A stretch of 8,684 nt of DNA, taken from NCBI GenBank assembly GCA_002169755.1, contig NHIU01000035.1:2821-11504 (forward strand), given 5' to 3'. The notes under the pieces are model-generated. The model was not told the DNA's origin and made no database searches. It saw nothing but the letters and a program-made list of their open reading frames with translations. Of this stretch, positions 1 to 6,974 are shown piece after piece (positions within the stretch are counted from its first letter, which is position 1; each line of letters begins with the position of its first letter). This DNA comes from Candidatus Pelagibacter sp. TMED197. GTDB lineage: Bacteria; Pseudomonadota; Alphaproteobacteria; Pelagibacterales; Pelagibacteraceae. A program made the translations under genes and the position numbers.

Positions 1-197
1 GCTGTTACCGCGGCACCCTGAATTGATGACAATAAAATTCTTCTTAAAGAGTTTCCTATAGTTTGTCCAAAACCTTTTTCTAAAGGTTCTGCAACAACTT
101 TAGCAATTGTTTTATCCTCATTGCTTGTTATTTCTAATTTATTAGGTTTTATTAACGCTTTCCAGTTTTTATCTATTATATTCATTGATGCTTGCAT
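1..197 (-). CDS. rpoA: DNA-directed RNA polymerase alpha subunit, N-terminal part (runs off the window)
   Basis: The alpha subunit dimer is the assembly platform of RNA polymerase. Only the first 65 codons are present. The peptide starts [18 protein letters not shown] and contains the conserved [20 protein letters not shown] and SSIQGAAVT, the alpha N-terminal domain signature for dimerisation and beta/beta' contact. The ATG at 197 is 1 nt after the rpsK stop and has a good Shine-Dalgarno site inside rpsK. The gene continues beyond position 1; rplQ would be expected after it. It falls outside the ORF list supplied with the window because it is incomplete. Confidence 0.96.
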   Translation of the reverse strand, partial: MQASMNIIDKNWKALIKPNKLEITSNEDKTIAKVVAEPLEKGFGQTIGNSLRRILLSSIQGAAVT

Positions 198-198
198 G

Positions 199-648
199 TT
201 ATACTCTCCTTTTTTTTGGTGGCCTCGCTCCGTTGTGTGGCATAGGTGTTGTGTCTCTTATTGATATAATTTTAAAACCTCTTGACTGTAAAGATCTTAA
301 AGCTGTTTCGCGGCCTGATCCTGGACCTTTTACTTGGACGTTTAAAGTTCTTAAACCTTGTTCATATGCTTTTGCACCGGCATCATCTGCAGCAACTTGT
401 GCCGCGTAAGGAGTTGATTTTCTCGAACCTTTAAATCCTTTGGCTCCTGCTGAAGACCAAGATATAACGTTGCCGCTTTCATCGGCTATTGAAATAATAG
501 TATTGTTAAATGTTGAATATACATAAGCTATTCCTGAGGTAATATTTTTTTTAATTTTTTTCTTTTTATTAAATGAATTTTCTTTTTTTACAACTTCAGT
601 TTTTTTTGTATCGCTTTTTTTTTCTGACTTTTCCAATTTTTTATTCAT
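199..648 (-). CDS. rpsK: 30S ribosomal protein S11 with a lysine-rich N-terminal extension
   Basis: S11 belongs to the small-subunit platform near the mRNA exit. The core is plain: [16 protein letters not shown] (41-56), [35 protein letters not shown], and the end [16 protein letters not shown]. The product has 149 residues, whereas E. coli S11 has 129; FNNT lies at 47-50 instead of 27-30. The extra residues (1 to about 25) are mostly Lys, Glu, Ser and Thr and look disordered. No other in-frame ATG lies before the core, so the extension appears real, with AAGAGA as a weak Shine-Dalgarno site. The usual NGC near the end is NGA here. The KRRV codons contain the Shine-Dalgarno site of rpoA. Confidence 0.96.
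   Translation of the reverse strand: MNKKLEKSEKKSDTKKTEVVKKENSFNKKKKIKKNITSGIAYVYSTFNNTIISIADESGNVISWSSAGAKGFKGSRKSTPYAAQVAADDAGAKAYEQGLRTLNVQVKGPGSGRETALRSLQSRGFKIISIRDTTPMPHNGARPPKKRRV
204..211 (-). promoter_or_regulatory. Shine-Dalgarno site for rpoA inside rpsK
   Basis: AAGGAGAG on the minus strand, formed by the Lys-Arg-Arg codons of the conserved S11 terminus, 6 nt before the rpoA ATG at 197. It supports that start over the in-frame ATG four codons later. Confidence 0.82.
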
Positions 649-661
649 TTAGTCTCTTAAA

Positions 662-1045
662 TTATTTCTTAAGTGGCGTTAGTTTTTTCCCTGCGATAGC
701 TATAGCTTTACCTTTTCTGGTTCTTGCGTTACACTGGGTTCTTTGACCTCTTACTGGTAATTTTTTTTTATGTCTTGTTCCTCTATAGCAAGCTAAATCA
801 ACCAAACGTTTTATATTTACAGAAACTTCTCTTCTTAAATCACCTTCAACTTTGTGGTGAGAGTCGATAAACTCTCTTATTTTAAGAACTTGTTCTTCGG
901 TTAATTGATTTACTCTTGTTTTGGAAGAAATATTTAATTGCTCACATATTTTTTTAGAGGAATATGGTCCAATTCCATGTATATAAGTTAGGGCTGTGCT
1001 TACAACTTTATTTTGTGGGATGTTTATTCCTGCTATACGAGCCAT
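662..1045 (-). CDS. rpsM: 30S ribosomal protein S13
   Basis: S13 is a head protein that contacts P-site tRNA and the large subunit. The 127-residue product (E. coli 118) begins [13 protein letters not shown] and shows the helix-two-turn-helix region with [13 protein letters not shown], then [39 protein letters not shown] and NARTRKGKA; the basic tail ends LTPLKK. No Shine-Dalgarno site is visible before the ATG, which would suit a short leader from the candidate promoter. As is normal for Alphaproteobacteria, rpsK follows (13-nt gap), and rpsD is not part of this cluster. Neither infA nor rpmJ lies upstream. Confidence 0.97.
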   Translation of the reverse strand: MARIAGINIPQNKVVSTALTYIHGIGPYSSKKICEQLNISSKTRVNQLTEEQVLKIREFIDSHHKVEGDLRREVSVNIKRLVDLACYRGTRHKKKLPVRGQRTQCNARTRKGKAIAIAGKKLTPLKK

Positions 1046-1075
1046 TTTATAATGAGTTAAAGTTCTAAAGCCGTA

Positions 1076-1103
1076 TTTATATTGCCTAATTATTTAAAGT
1101 CAA
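1076..1103 (-). promoter_or_regulatory. Candidate sigma70-type promoter between adk and rpsM
   Basis: On the minus strand, TTGACT (1103-1098) and TATAAA (1081-1076) are separated by 16 nt, close to the TTGACA/TATAAT consensus. They lie in the only sizeable intergenic gap of the window (60 nt, 1046-1105), starting 2 nt after the adk stop. A start site near 1069 would give a leader of about 24 nt before the rpsM ATG. It would allow S13, S11 and RpoA to be expressed separately from the spc genes. AT-rich DNA yields chance matches, but an almost full -35 box is less common. Confidence 0.55.
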
Positions 1104-1105
1104 CT

Positions 1106-1672
1106 CTATATAAGGCTTATTATATCGCTAATTTCTTTATTTATTTGATCAATTGACCTTTCTCCGTCAATCACCTTTAATAAATTCAATTTTTTATAAT
1201 ATTCAATAACAGGCTCAGTAGATTTTTCGTAAGTTTGATATCTTTTGATCGCAACTGGCTCGTTGTCATCAGGTCTATTTTCTACACTTTTTCTTTCTGA
1301 AATTCTTGTTTTAATTGTTTCTAAACTAACAGATAATTTTAAAACAATATCTATTTTTTGATTATATCTTTTTAATAATATATCTAAATTTTTGGCTTGG
1401 TTTAAACTTCTTGGGTATCCATCGAATATAATTCTACTATTATATTTTTCATCTTTAATAATTTTTTCAATTAATTCTGAGACTATTTCATCAGAAACAA
1501 AAGAACCTGAATTCATGGCAGGAGAAATTTTTATTCCTAAATCTGTTTTTTTTTTAATTTCATCTCTTAAGATTTCACCTGTAGAAAGTTTAAAAAGATT
1601 GTATTTGTTTGATATTAAACTTGATTGCGTTCCTTTACCTGCACCTGGTGGGCCAAATATAATTAGATTCAT
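1106..1672 (-). CDS. adk: Adenylate kinase, short form
   Basis: Adenylate kinase interconverts ATP plus AMP with two ADP in the cytosol. The 188-residue product has the P-loop GPPGAGKGTQ at 7-16, the AMP-site segment LSTGEILRDE at 29-38, DGYPRS at 84-89 (family DGFPRT), and the RPDDNEP motif followed by KRYQTYEKSTEPVIEYY. It lacks the zinc-finger/long LID insert, hence the short length against 214 in E. coli. Position 33 is Glu where Asp is more usual, and Tyr replaces Phe in DGFPR; both look conservative. An A10 tract lies in the KKK codons (plus-strand T run 1546-1555). The secY-adk-rpsM order is typical of Alphaproteobacteria. Confidence 0.97.
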   Translation of the reverse strand: MNLIIFGPPGAGKGTQSSLISNKYNLFKLSTGEILRDEIKKKTDLGIKISPAMNSGSFVSDEIVSELIEKIIKDEKYNSRIIFDGYPRSLNQAKNLDILLKRYNQKIDIVLKLSVSLETIKTRISERKSVENRPDDNEPVAIKRYQTYEKSTEPVIEYYKKLNLLKVIDGERSIDQINKEISDIISLI

Positions 1673-1679
1673 ATACTAA

Positions 1680-2984
1680 TTATTTTCCAAATTTTGTCTT
1701 TCTAATTAAAGACTCGTACTGAGAGCTCATTAATCTAGTTTGAACTTGAGTGACAGTATCCATAGCAACAACTACAACAATTAAAATTGATGTACCTCCT
1801 AAATAAAATGGAATTGGATATTTTGCTATTAAAAATTCAGGCATCAAACAAACAAAAGTAAGATATAAAGATCCAACAGTTGTCAATCTAATCAAAATTG
1901 TTTCAATATACTCTGCTGTTCTTTCACCAGGTCTAATTCCAGGTATATAACCGCCATATTTTCTTAAATTTTCTGAAGTTTCTTTGGGATTAAAAACTAT
2001 AGATGTGTAAAAAAAAGAAAAAAATATTATACCAGAGGCATATAACAACATGTAAAGTGGTTGACCTTGTGTAAATAAAGATGAAATTTTTAAAGATAAA
2101 TCTGACTCAGCAAAACCAAAGTTTGTTAATGTTATTGGTAATAATAATAAAGCTGAAGCAAATATAGCTGGTATTACTCCAGCTGTATTAATTTTTAAAG
2201 GTAAATGGGATGACTCTCCTCCGTACATTTTATTTCCCACTTGTCTTTTGGGATAATTTACTAGAATTTTTCTCATTGCTCTTTCAAAAAAAACTATAAA
2301 TAAAACAGTAAGGATTACTAATACAAAAATTCCTACTATCATTAAAGCAGATAATGCTCCAGTTCTTCCAAGTTCAAAAGTTGAAGCTAAAGCTCTGGGA
2401 ATTTCAGCGACTATTCCTGAAAAAATTATTAATGAAATTCCATTTCCTACACCTCTTAAAGTTATTTGTTCTCCCAACCACATTAAAAAAGTTGTACCAG
2501 CAACCAAAGAAATGGTTGTGACTATTCTAAATCCTAACCCTGGCTCAATCACTAAGTTTCCTGCATTTTCCAAACCAACCGAAACTCCATAACCCTGCAA
2601 ACATGCAATTAAAACTGTTCCATATCTAGTAATTTGAGTTATTTTTTTTCTACCAATTTCTCCTTGTTCTTTTAGATTTTTAAAATAATCAGACACACCT
2701 GTTAACAACTGAACTATTATTGAGGAAGAAATGTAAGGCATTATCCCTAAAGCAAAAATAGCCATTCTTGTTACTGCACCACCTGAAAACATATTAAACA
2801 TCCCTAATAAACCTTTTTGACTTGATGCCATTACCTCTTTAAGTGCTGATGGGTCTATTCCAGAAAGTGGTACGTAAGTACCTAATCTATAAACTATTAA
2901 GAGTAAGAGTGTAAAAAATATTCTATTTCTTAGATCTTTTGCTTGACTAAATGCACCTACTGGATTTTGAGTTTCGCTGGACAT
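1680..2984 (-). CDS. secY: Protein translocase channel subunit SecY
   Basis: SecY forms the protein-conducting channel of the SecYEG translocon in the inner membrane, used by SecA and by ribosomes. The 434-residue product (E. coli 443) fits the ten-helix topology: TM1 at about 21-39, plug region around GLLGMFNMFSGGA (58-70), TM2 from about 73, further hydrophobic segments through about 410. Landmarks are GIMPYISSSIIVQLL, GEQITLRGVGNGISLIIFSGI (parts, 171-191), the NYPKRQVG region with GGESSHLPLKIN, and the cytosolic loop GGYIPGIRPGERT at 344-356, whose RPG includes the conserved arginine needed for SecA-driven export. No clear Shine-Dalgarno site is seen in the 6-nt gap after rplO. adk follows after 7 nt. 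Confidence 0.98.
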   Translation of the reverse strand: MSSETQNPVGAFSQAKDLRNRIFFTLLLLIVYRLGTYVPLSGIDPSALKEVMASSQKGLLGMFNMFSGGAVTRMAIFALGIMPYISSSIIVQLLTGVSDYFKNLKEQGEIGRKKITQITRYGTVLIACLQGYGVSVGLENAGNLVIEPGLGFRIVTTISLVAGTTFLMWLGEQITLRGVGNGISLIIFSGIVAEIPRALASTFELGRTGALSALMIVGIFVLVILTVLFIVFFERAMRKILVNYPKRQVGNKMYGGESSHLPLKINTAGVIPAIFASALLLLPITLTNFGFAESDLSLKISSLFTQGQPLYMLLYASGIIFFSFFYTSIVFNPKETSENLRKYGGYIPGIRPGERTAEYIETILIRLTTVGSLYLTFVCLMPEFLIAKYPIPFYLGGTSILIVVVVAMDTVTQVQTRLMSSQYESLIRKTKFGK

Positions 2985-2990
2985 AAGAAA

Positions 2991-3443
2991 TTATTTTTTA
3001 ATTAAATTTAATTTTCCGCCTACTTTTTGAATTTTGTCCTGTGCCTGTTTTGATGCAAAGTGAGCTGTAATATCTAATTTTGTTTTAATTTCACCTGAGC
3101 CTAATATCTTAAGTTTAAGATACTTTTTGTTAATAAGGTTTTTATCTTTCAAATCCTTAATGTTTAATTGGTCTTTAATATTGTTCTTTTTGTTTTCAAG
3201 AATTTTTTGAATTTTAGATAAATTTAAAATTGCTATATTTTTTTTATTTAATGTCTTGAACCCTCTTTTTGGAAGTCTTCTGTATAGTGGCATTTGTCCA
3301 CCTTCAAAACTCTTGATTGCCACGCCAGATCTTGATTTTTGTCCTTTGTGTCCTCTTGATGAGGTTTTTCCTTTTCCAGAACCAATACCTCTACCAACTC
3401 TTATTTTTTTTTTATTATTTTTTATAAGACTTTTTAATTCCAT
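2991..3443 (-). CDS. rplO: 50S ribosomal protein L15
   Basis: L15 is a late-assembling large-subunit protein with a long basic extension. The 150-residue product (E. coli 144) shows the hallmark N-terminal stretch VGRGIGSGKGKTSSRGHKGQ and KSRSG, then FEGGQMPLYRRLPKRGF (about residues 46-62). The C-terminal domain is more diverged and has LKILGSGEIKTKLDITAHFAS. An A10 tract (plus-strand T run 3404-3413) lies near the start. It follows rpsE directly (TAATG), so L30 is skipped, and is 6 nt upstream of secY. Confidence 0.96.
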   Translation of the reverse strand: MELKSLIKNNKKKIRVGRGIGSGKGKTSSRGHKGQKSRSGVAIKSFEGGQMPLYRRLPKRGFKTLNKKNIAILNLSKIQKILENKKNNIKDQLNIKDLKDKNLINKKYLKLKILGSGEIKTKLDITAHFASKQAQDKIQKVGGKLNLIKK

Positions 3444-3961
3444 TATTTAGCCTCTCTCTTTAAGACGATATCTGATATTTTTTTTCCTCTAATAACTGAT
3501 AAACTTTTTGGTGAATTTTGGGATTTTAAACCGTTTACACAAGCTTTTAATACGTTATGTGGATTTGCTGAACCAAGTGATTTAGCTACAACATCTTGAA
3601 TGCCTAATACCTCACAAACAGATCTAATGGCACCTCCAGCGATAATACCTGTCCCAGAAGGAGCGGCTCTCATGAATACTTTGCCAGAACCATTTTTACC
3701 TTTTACATCGTGGTGTAAAGTTCTTCCTTCTTTTAAAGGTATTTGAATTAAATTTCTTTTTGCTACTTCGGTTGCTTTTTTAATAGCATCAGGAACTTGT
3801 TTTGATTTACCTTGACCTATTCCAACTGAACCTTTTTGATTACCAACAACTACTAATGCTGCAAATCCAAATCGGCGTCCGCCTTTTACTACTTTGGTAA
3901 TTCTGTTTATTGCAACTAATTTTTCTTTTATATCACTTTCTACTTTTTTATTGTCTACCAT
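3443..3961 (-). CDS. rpsE: 30S ribosomal protein S5
   Basis: S5 lies at the back of the small subunit near the decoding centre, and mutations in it affect accuracy. The 172-residue product (E. coli 167) has the N-terminal double-stranded-RNA-binding-like domain with [18 protein letters not shown] (about residues 24-41) and [17 protein letters not shown]. The C-terminal domain has [32 protein letters not shown] and NPHNVLKA. The stop overlaps the rplO ATG by one base (TAATG), leaving no room for rpmD, which in E. coli stands between these genes. GAGAGG near its end is a plausible Shine-Dalgarno site for rplO. Confidence 0.98.
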   Translation of the reverse strand: MVDNKKVESDIKEKLVAINRITKVVKGGRRFGFAALVVVGNQKGSVGIGQGKSKQVPDAIKKATEVAKRNLIQIPLKEGRTLHHDVKGKNGSGKVFMRAAPSGTGIIAGGAIRSVCEVLGIQDVVAKSLGSANPHNVLKACVNGLKSQNSPKSLSVIRGKKISDIVLKREAK

Positions 3962-3962
3962 A

Positions 3963-4316
3963 TTAAAATTTCAATCCATTTTTTCTAAGTATCTCTGCGA
4001 ATACTTTTACTCTGCCATGATATTTGTTCTCACCCCTATCAAAATAAACTTCGTTTATATTTTTTTCTTTGGCCCTTTTTGCTAAAATTTCACCAACTAG
4101 ATTAGATTTTTCAATTTTTTTAATTTTACTCTTTTTTAATTCTTTTTCAATTGATGATGCAGAAACCAAGGTTTGTCTTTTTTTATCGTCGATTATTTGG
4201 GCTGAGAAATTATTTAAGGATTTTTTTACAGAAATTCTAAACCTGCTATTATTTGTTTTTTTTAATTTGCTTCTGTTTCTGAGTTTTCGCTTTATCTTAT
4301 TTGATAATTTTTTCAT
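3963..4316 (-). CDS. rplR: 50S ribosomal protein L18
   Basis: L18 binds 5S rRNA together with L5. The 117-residue product equals the E. coli length and shows the basic N-terminus, [20 protein letters not shown], and the very conserved [19 protein letters not shown] near the C-terminus, ending GLKF. The central part is diverged and lysine-rich, in line with the AT-rich genome. The start is joined to the rplF stop as TAATG, with AAGG about 11 nt upstream; rpsE follows after 1 nt. Confidence 0.96.
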   Translation of the reverse strand: MKKLSNKIKRKLRNRSKLKKTNNSRFRISVKKSLNNFSAQIIDDKKRQTLVSASSIEKELKKSKIKKIEKSNLVGEILAKRAKEKNINEVYFDRGENKYHGRVKVFAEILRKNGLKF

Positions 4317-4858
4317 TATTTTTTCTTACCTTCTTTTCTTAAAACATACTGACCTTTTTCTTTAATTCCTTTTCCCTTGTAAGGTTCTACAGGTTTCAAA
4401 TTTTTGATATCAGCAGCAATTTTTGATACTAAATCCTTATCTACTCCAATTATCTTTATAATTGTTTGTTTTTCCACTGATATTTTTACTTCTTTCGGAA
4501 TTTTAAAATTAACGTCATGACTAAATCCGATTTGTAAATTCAAATTTTCTCCTTTGATGTTGGCGCGAAATCCAACACCATTAAGTTCTAGCGTTTTTTC
4601 ATGTCCAGATGAAACACCCGTTATAGCATTATTAATTAAACTTCTGTATGTTCCCCACATTATTGAAGTTTTCTTATCTATTTTTTTATCTAATGGTAAA
4701 ATACTAAATTTATTTTCGTCTAATTTAGAAGAAAATATCTTATCATTAATTGTTAAATTTTTAGATCCCTTAGGTCCAGTTATAATTAAATTACTTCCTT
4801 CAATTTTTATTGAGGACTCTTTAGGTATAACTATATTTTTTTTTCCAATTTTAGACAT
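4316..4858 (-). CDS. rplF: 50S ribosomal protein L6
   Basis: L6 has two similar RNA-binding domains and lies near the factor-binding region of the large subunit. The 180-residue product (E. coli 177) starts MSKIGKKNIVIPK and has ITGPKGS in the first domain, then the GTYRSLINNAITGVSSGHEKTLELNGVGFRA linker region (in two parts, about residues 69-99), and the signature PVEPYKGKGIKEKG near the C-terminus. Both ends form TAATG junctions, with rpsH upstream and rplR downstream. The Shine-Dalgarno site is only moderate (AGGG in the rpsH tail). Confidence 0.97.
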   Translation of the reverse strand: MSKIGKKNIVIPKESSIKIEGSNLIITGPKGSKNLTINDKIFSSKLDENKFSILPLDKKIDKKTSIMWGTYRSLINNAITGVSSGHEKTLELNGVGFRANIKGENLNLQIGFSHDVNFKIPKEVKISVEKQTIIKIIGVDKDLVSKIAADIKNLKPVEPYKGKGIKEKGQYVLRKEGKKK

Positions 4859-5256
4859 TAAAAAACCCTACAGATTATTTCTCCACCAATATTCTGTTTT
4901 CTTGCTTCAGTATCTGACATGACACCTTTTGATGTTGAGAGTATTGCTAATCCTAAACCGTTCATAACTTTAGGAATGCTTGTTGCTCTCGAATAAACTC
5001 TTCTTCCAGGTTTGGAAACTCGTTTAATTTCTTTAATCACTGGATCACCTTCGTAATATTTAAGATTTATCTTAAGCTTTATTTTATTATTTTCGGATTT
5101 TTCAATAAAATAATCTTTTATATACCCTTCGTTTTTTAAAATTTCCAAAATATTTTTTCTATAATTTGATGAAGGTATATCTACGGAATTTAAAAGTCTC
5201 ATTTGACCGTTTCTAATTCTTGAAAACATATCTCCTATTGGATCTGTTAATGTCAT
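4858..5256 (-). CDS. rpsH: 30S ribosomal protein S8
   Basis: S8 is a primary 16S rRNA-binding protein of the platform; in E. coli it also represses the spc operon. The 132-residue product (E. coli 130) starts DPIGDMFSRIRNGQ, continues with the ILEILKNEGYI helix, and ends with the conserved SKPGRRVYSR, LGLAILSTSKGVMSDTEARK and GGEIICRVF. A clear AAGGAG at 5266-5261, overlapping the rpsN TAA, lies 4 nt from the ATG. The stop shares one base with the rplF ATG (TAATG). Confidence 0.98.
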   Translation of the reverse strand: MTLTDPIGDMFSRIRNGQMRLLNSVDIPSSNYRKNILEILKNEGYIKDYFIEKSENNKIKLKINLKYYEGDPVIKEIKRVSKPGRRVYSRATSIPKVMNGLGLAILSTSKGVMSDTEARKQNIGGEIICRVF

Positions 5257-5264
5257 AATTCTCC

Positions 5265-5570
5265 TTACCAGCTAGATTTAGTTACTCCAGGAATTTTACC
5301 AGATGAAGCCATATCTCTTAGTGCAATTCTGGATATTCTTAATTTTCTATAAACTCCATGAGGTCTTCCAGATACCTCACATCTGTTTCTAATTCTTATT
5401 TTTGCTGAATTTTTCGGTAATTTGTTAAGTTTTAATTGAGCAGAAAATCTTTCAGATAATTCTAATTTTTTATTTTTTATAATCTTTTTCAATTCAGCTC
5501 TTTTTTTTGCATACTTTTTAACTAATTTCATTCTCTTTAAATTTTTTTGTATCGCGCTAGTTTTTGCCAT
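5265..5570 (-). CDS. rpsN: 30S ribosomal protein S14 (zinc-free long form)
   Basis: S14 is a head protein of the small subunit. The 101-residue product has the same length as the E. coli long form and lacks the CxxC pairs of the short zinc-binding type; there is one cysteine, in [20 protein letters not shown]. The N-terminal half is a lysine-rich helical region, and the end IPGVTKSSW is the conserved C-terminus. A GAGG motif, overlapping the rplE stop, precedes the ATG. The next gene, rpsH, follows after 8 nt. Confidence 0.97.
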   Translation of the reverse strand: MAKTSAIQKNLKRMKLVKKYAKKRAELKKIIKNKKLELSERFSAQLKLNKLPKNSAKIRIRNRCEVSGRPHGVYRKLRISRIALRDMASSGKIPGVTKSSW

Positions 5571-5577
5571 TAATACC

Positions 5578-6129
5578 TCAGTTTTTTTTATTGTCTAAAG
5601 GGAAATTGAATTCTTTTAATAACTCTAACGTCCCCTCTTTATTTTTACTTGTTGTAACAACAGTAATGTCCAAACCTCTAATTTTGTCAACTTTGTCAAA
5701 ATTTACTTCTGGAAAAATTATATGCTCTTTAATACCAAAAGAATAATTGTTTGAGTTATCTACTCCTTTTGAGGTTAACCCTCTAAAATCTTTTATTCTA
5801 GGAAGAGCTATATTGATAAGTCTGTCAATGAACTCGTACATTTTATTAGATCGTAATGTTACCTTTGCTCCCGCATTAGTTCCTTTTCTAGTCTTGAAAT
5901 TAGATATAGACTTTTTAAATTTAGTAATAATTGGTTTTTGTCCAGCTATTAAAGCCATATCGTCTACACATGATTTAAGTTTTTTCCCGTCAGAACCATC
6001 TTCACCTAATCCCATATTTAAAATGATCTTTTCAATTTTAGGTACTTCATTTTTATTTTTAAGCTTAAGTTTACTCATAAGTTTATTTATAATATCTTTT
6101 TCGTATGTGGCTTTAAGTCTTGGTGTCAT
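5578..6129 (-). CDS. rplE: 50S ribosomal protein L5
   Basis: L5 binds 5S rRNA and sits in the central protuberance. The 183-residue product (E. coli 179) starts [13 protein letters not shown] and shows [15 protein letters not shown], the [21 protein letters not shown] segment, [31 protein letters not shown], and near the C-terminus [14 protein letters not shown] followed by [12 protein letters not shown]. It overlaps rplX by 4 nt (ATGA) and has a GGAGGT site upstream. The TGA stop overlaps the GAGG used as the Shine-Dalgarno site of rpsN, 7 nt before its ATG. In E. coli the regulator S8 binds around the L5 start; I cannot identify such a structure here by eye. Confidence 0.98.
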   Translation of the reverse strand: MTPRLKATYEKDIINKLMSKLKLKNKNEVPKIEKIILNMGLGEDGSDGKKLKSCVDDMALIAGQKPIITKFKKSISNFKTRKGTNAGAKVTLRSNKMYEFIDRLINIALPRIKDFRGLTSKGVDNSNNYSFGIKEHIIFPEVNFDKVDKIRGLDITVVTTSKNKEGTLELLKEFNFPLDNKKN

Positions 6130-6377
6130 TTTTTACCTCCAGCACTTTTCTCTTTTTTGTTCTTATCTAAACTTTTTACGTTAGATATATCAATGAAGTT
6201 TTCTTTAGATACTATTCCACCTTTATTATCTTTCGTTGGCTTTAAGTGTTTTTTAATCATATTTACAGATTTAACTTTAATTCTATTTAATTTTTTATTT
6301 ATTTCCAAAATCTCACCTGATTTTCCTTTGTCTTTACCAGATAAGATTTTAACTTGTATTCCTTTTTTTAAAACCAT
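6126..6377 (-). CDS. rplX: 50S ribosomal protein L24, short form
   Basis: L24 is an early assembly-initiating 23S-binding protein located near the exit tunnel. The N-terminal KOW domain is clear: KKGIQVKILSGKDKGKSGEI, then VKSVNMIKKHLKP and GGIVSKENFIDISNV (about residues 53-67). The protein then ends with a lysine-rich tail at 83 residues, against 104 in E. coli. The usual C-terminal segment (RVGF...KVRVAKKSGE) is not present. There is no sign of a broken frame: the stop forms ATGA with the rplE start, and the last codons encode a strong Shine-Dalgarno site for rplE. The start is set by GGAGGTG in rplN. Confidence 0.94.
   Translation of the reverse strand: MVLKKGIQVKILSGKDKGKSGEILEINKKLNRIKVKSVNMIKKHLKPTKDNKGGIVSKENFIDISNVKSLDKNKKEKSAGGKK
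6135..6140 (-). promoter_or_regulatory. Shine-Dalgarno site for rplE inside rplX
   Basis: GGAGGT on the minus strand, formed by the Gly-Gly codons of the terminal AGGKK of L24, 5 nt before the rplE ATG at 6129. Together with the ATGA overlap this points to coupled translation of L24 and L5. Confidence 0.85.
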
Positions 6378-6378
6378 C

Positions 6379-6747
6379 TTAAAGCACCTCCGGGGCTAAT
6401 GATATAATCTTAGTGTGACCTTTGGTTCTTAATTCTCTTGTGACTGGTCCAAAAATTCTTGTCCCGATAGGTTCACCTTTTTCATCTGTCAATACAACTG
6501 CATTAGTATCAAATTGAACTTTGGAGCCATCGTCTCTATAAATTTCTTTTCTGGTTCTTACCACGACAGCTTTATGCACAGCTCCTTTTTTGACTTTTCC
6601 TTTTGGGATGGCGTCTTTTACACTAATTACAATTATGTCTCCTACTGAGGCGTATCTTCTTTTGGACCCACCCAAAACTTTTATACACTCAACTCTTTTT
6701 GCACCAGTATTGTCTGCAACCATTAATTCTGTCTGTACCTGTATCAT
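6379..6747 (-). CDS. rplN: 50S ribosomal protein L14
   Basis: L14 sits at the subunit interface and contributes to an intersubunit bridge. The 122-residue product (E. coli 123) is highly conserved from start to end: [18 protein letters not shown], then [51 protein letters not shown] and the terminal SLAPEVL. The sequence reads as alphaproteobacterial. The start overlaps the rpsQ stop (ATGA), with a weak AGGT upstream. The codons for PEVL near its end contain GGAGGTG, which serves as the Shine-Dalgarno site of rplX; the TAA is 1 nt before the rplX ATG. Confidence 0.98.
   Translation of the reverse strand: MIQVQTELMVADNTGAKRVECIKVLGGSKRRYASVGDIIVISVKDAIPKGKVKKGAVHKAVVVRTRKEIYRDDGSKVQFDTNAVVLTDEKGEPIGTRIFGPVTRELRTKGHTKIISLAPEVL
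6385..6391 (-). promoter_or_regulatory. Shine-Dalgarno site for rplX inside rplN
   Basis: GGAGGTG on the minus strand, 7 nt before the rplX ATG at 6377, made from the Pro-Glu-Val codons of the conserved L14 C-terminus. It confirms the rplX start and shows that the two genes are translationally linked. Confidence 0.85.
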
Positions 6748-6974
6748 TTATCTATAACCTGCCAAGTTTTTTTTTTGGAAAAAGGTTTACTTTCAATTAT
6801 TGAAACCTCCTGCCCTTCTTTAAATTTATTTTTTTCATCATGAGCGTGGTATTTTTTTGTTCTTTTAATTACTTTTTCATAAAATGGATGTTTAAATTTT
6901 CTAGTAACTTCAACGATAATAGTTTTGTCATTTTTCGCGCTGGTTATAACTCCTTTTAAAATTTTTTTACTCAT
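6744..6974 (-). CDS. rpsQ: 30S ribosomal protein S17
   Basis: S17 is a primary 16S rRNA-binding OB-fold protein in the small-subunit body. The 76-residue product (E. coli 84) shows [17 protein letters not shown], then [19 protein letters not shown], the conserved [19 protein letters not shown] and a VIDK end. It overlaps rpmC by 4 nt (ATGA) and rplN by 4 nt (ATGA), so this stretch looks translated by coupling or reinitiation; no good Shine-Dalgarno site precedes it. An A10 tract near the 3' end (plus-strand T run 6767-6776) encodes part of SKKKTW. In the E. coli scheme this is the last gene of the S10 operon, but here there is no gap before rplN. Confidence 0.97.
   Translation of the reverse strand: MSKKILKGVITSAKNDKTIIVEVTRKFKHPFYEKVIKRTKKYHAHDEKNKFKEGQEVSIIESKPFSKKKTWQVIDK

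Noticed and set aside
1046..1105. A small gene (rpmJ or infA) between adk and rpsM
   Set aside because: Sixty bases are too few for L36 or IF-1, and no matching peptide is visible.
1392..1679. Plus-strand open frame opposite adk (and similar ones opposite rplF, rplR and rpsK)
   Set aside because: All lie antisense to clearly identified conserved genes, and none shows a recognisable domain.
6000..6126. Frameshifted remainder of L24 downstream of its stop
   Set aside because: The region is fully used by the normal L5 N-terminus, and the junction signals are intact, so a frameshift is unlikely.
6120..6160. An S8-binding translational repressor site at the rplE start, as in E. coli
   Set aside because: I could not see the needed hairpin with its conserved internal loop by eye; a covariance-model search would decide.
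5747..6184. Long plus-strand open frame opposite rplE
   Set aside because: It is the mirror of the L5 coding strand: a hydrophobic composition from antisense reading of Lys-rich codons, no family resemblance and no operon context.
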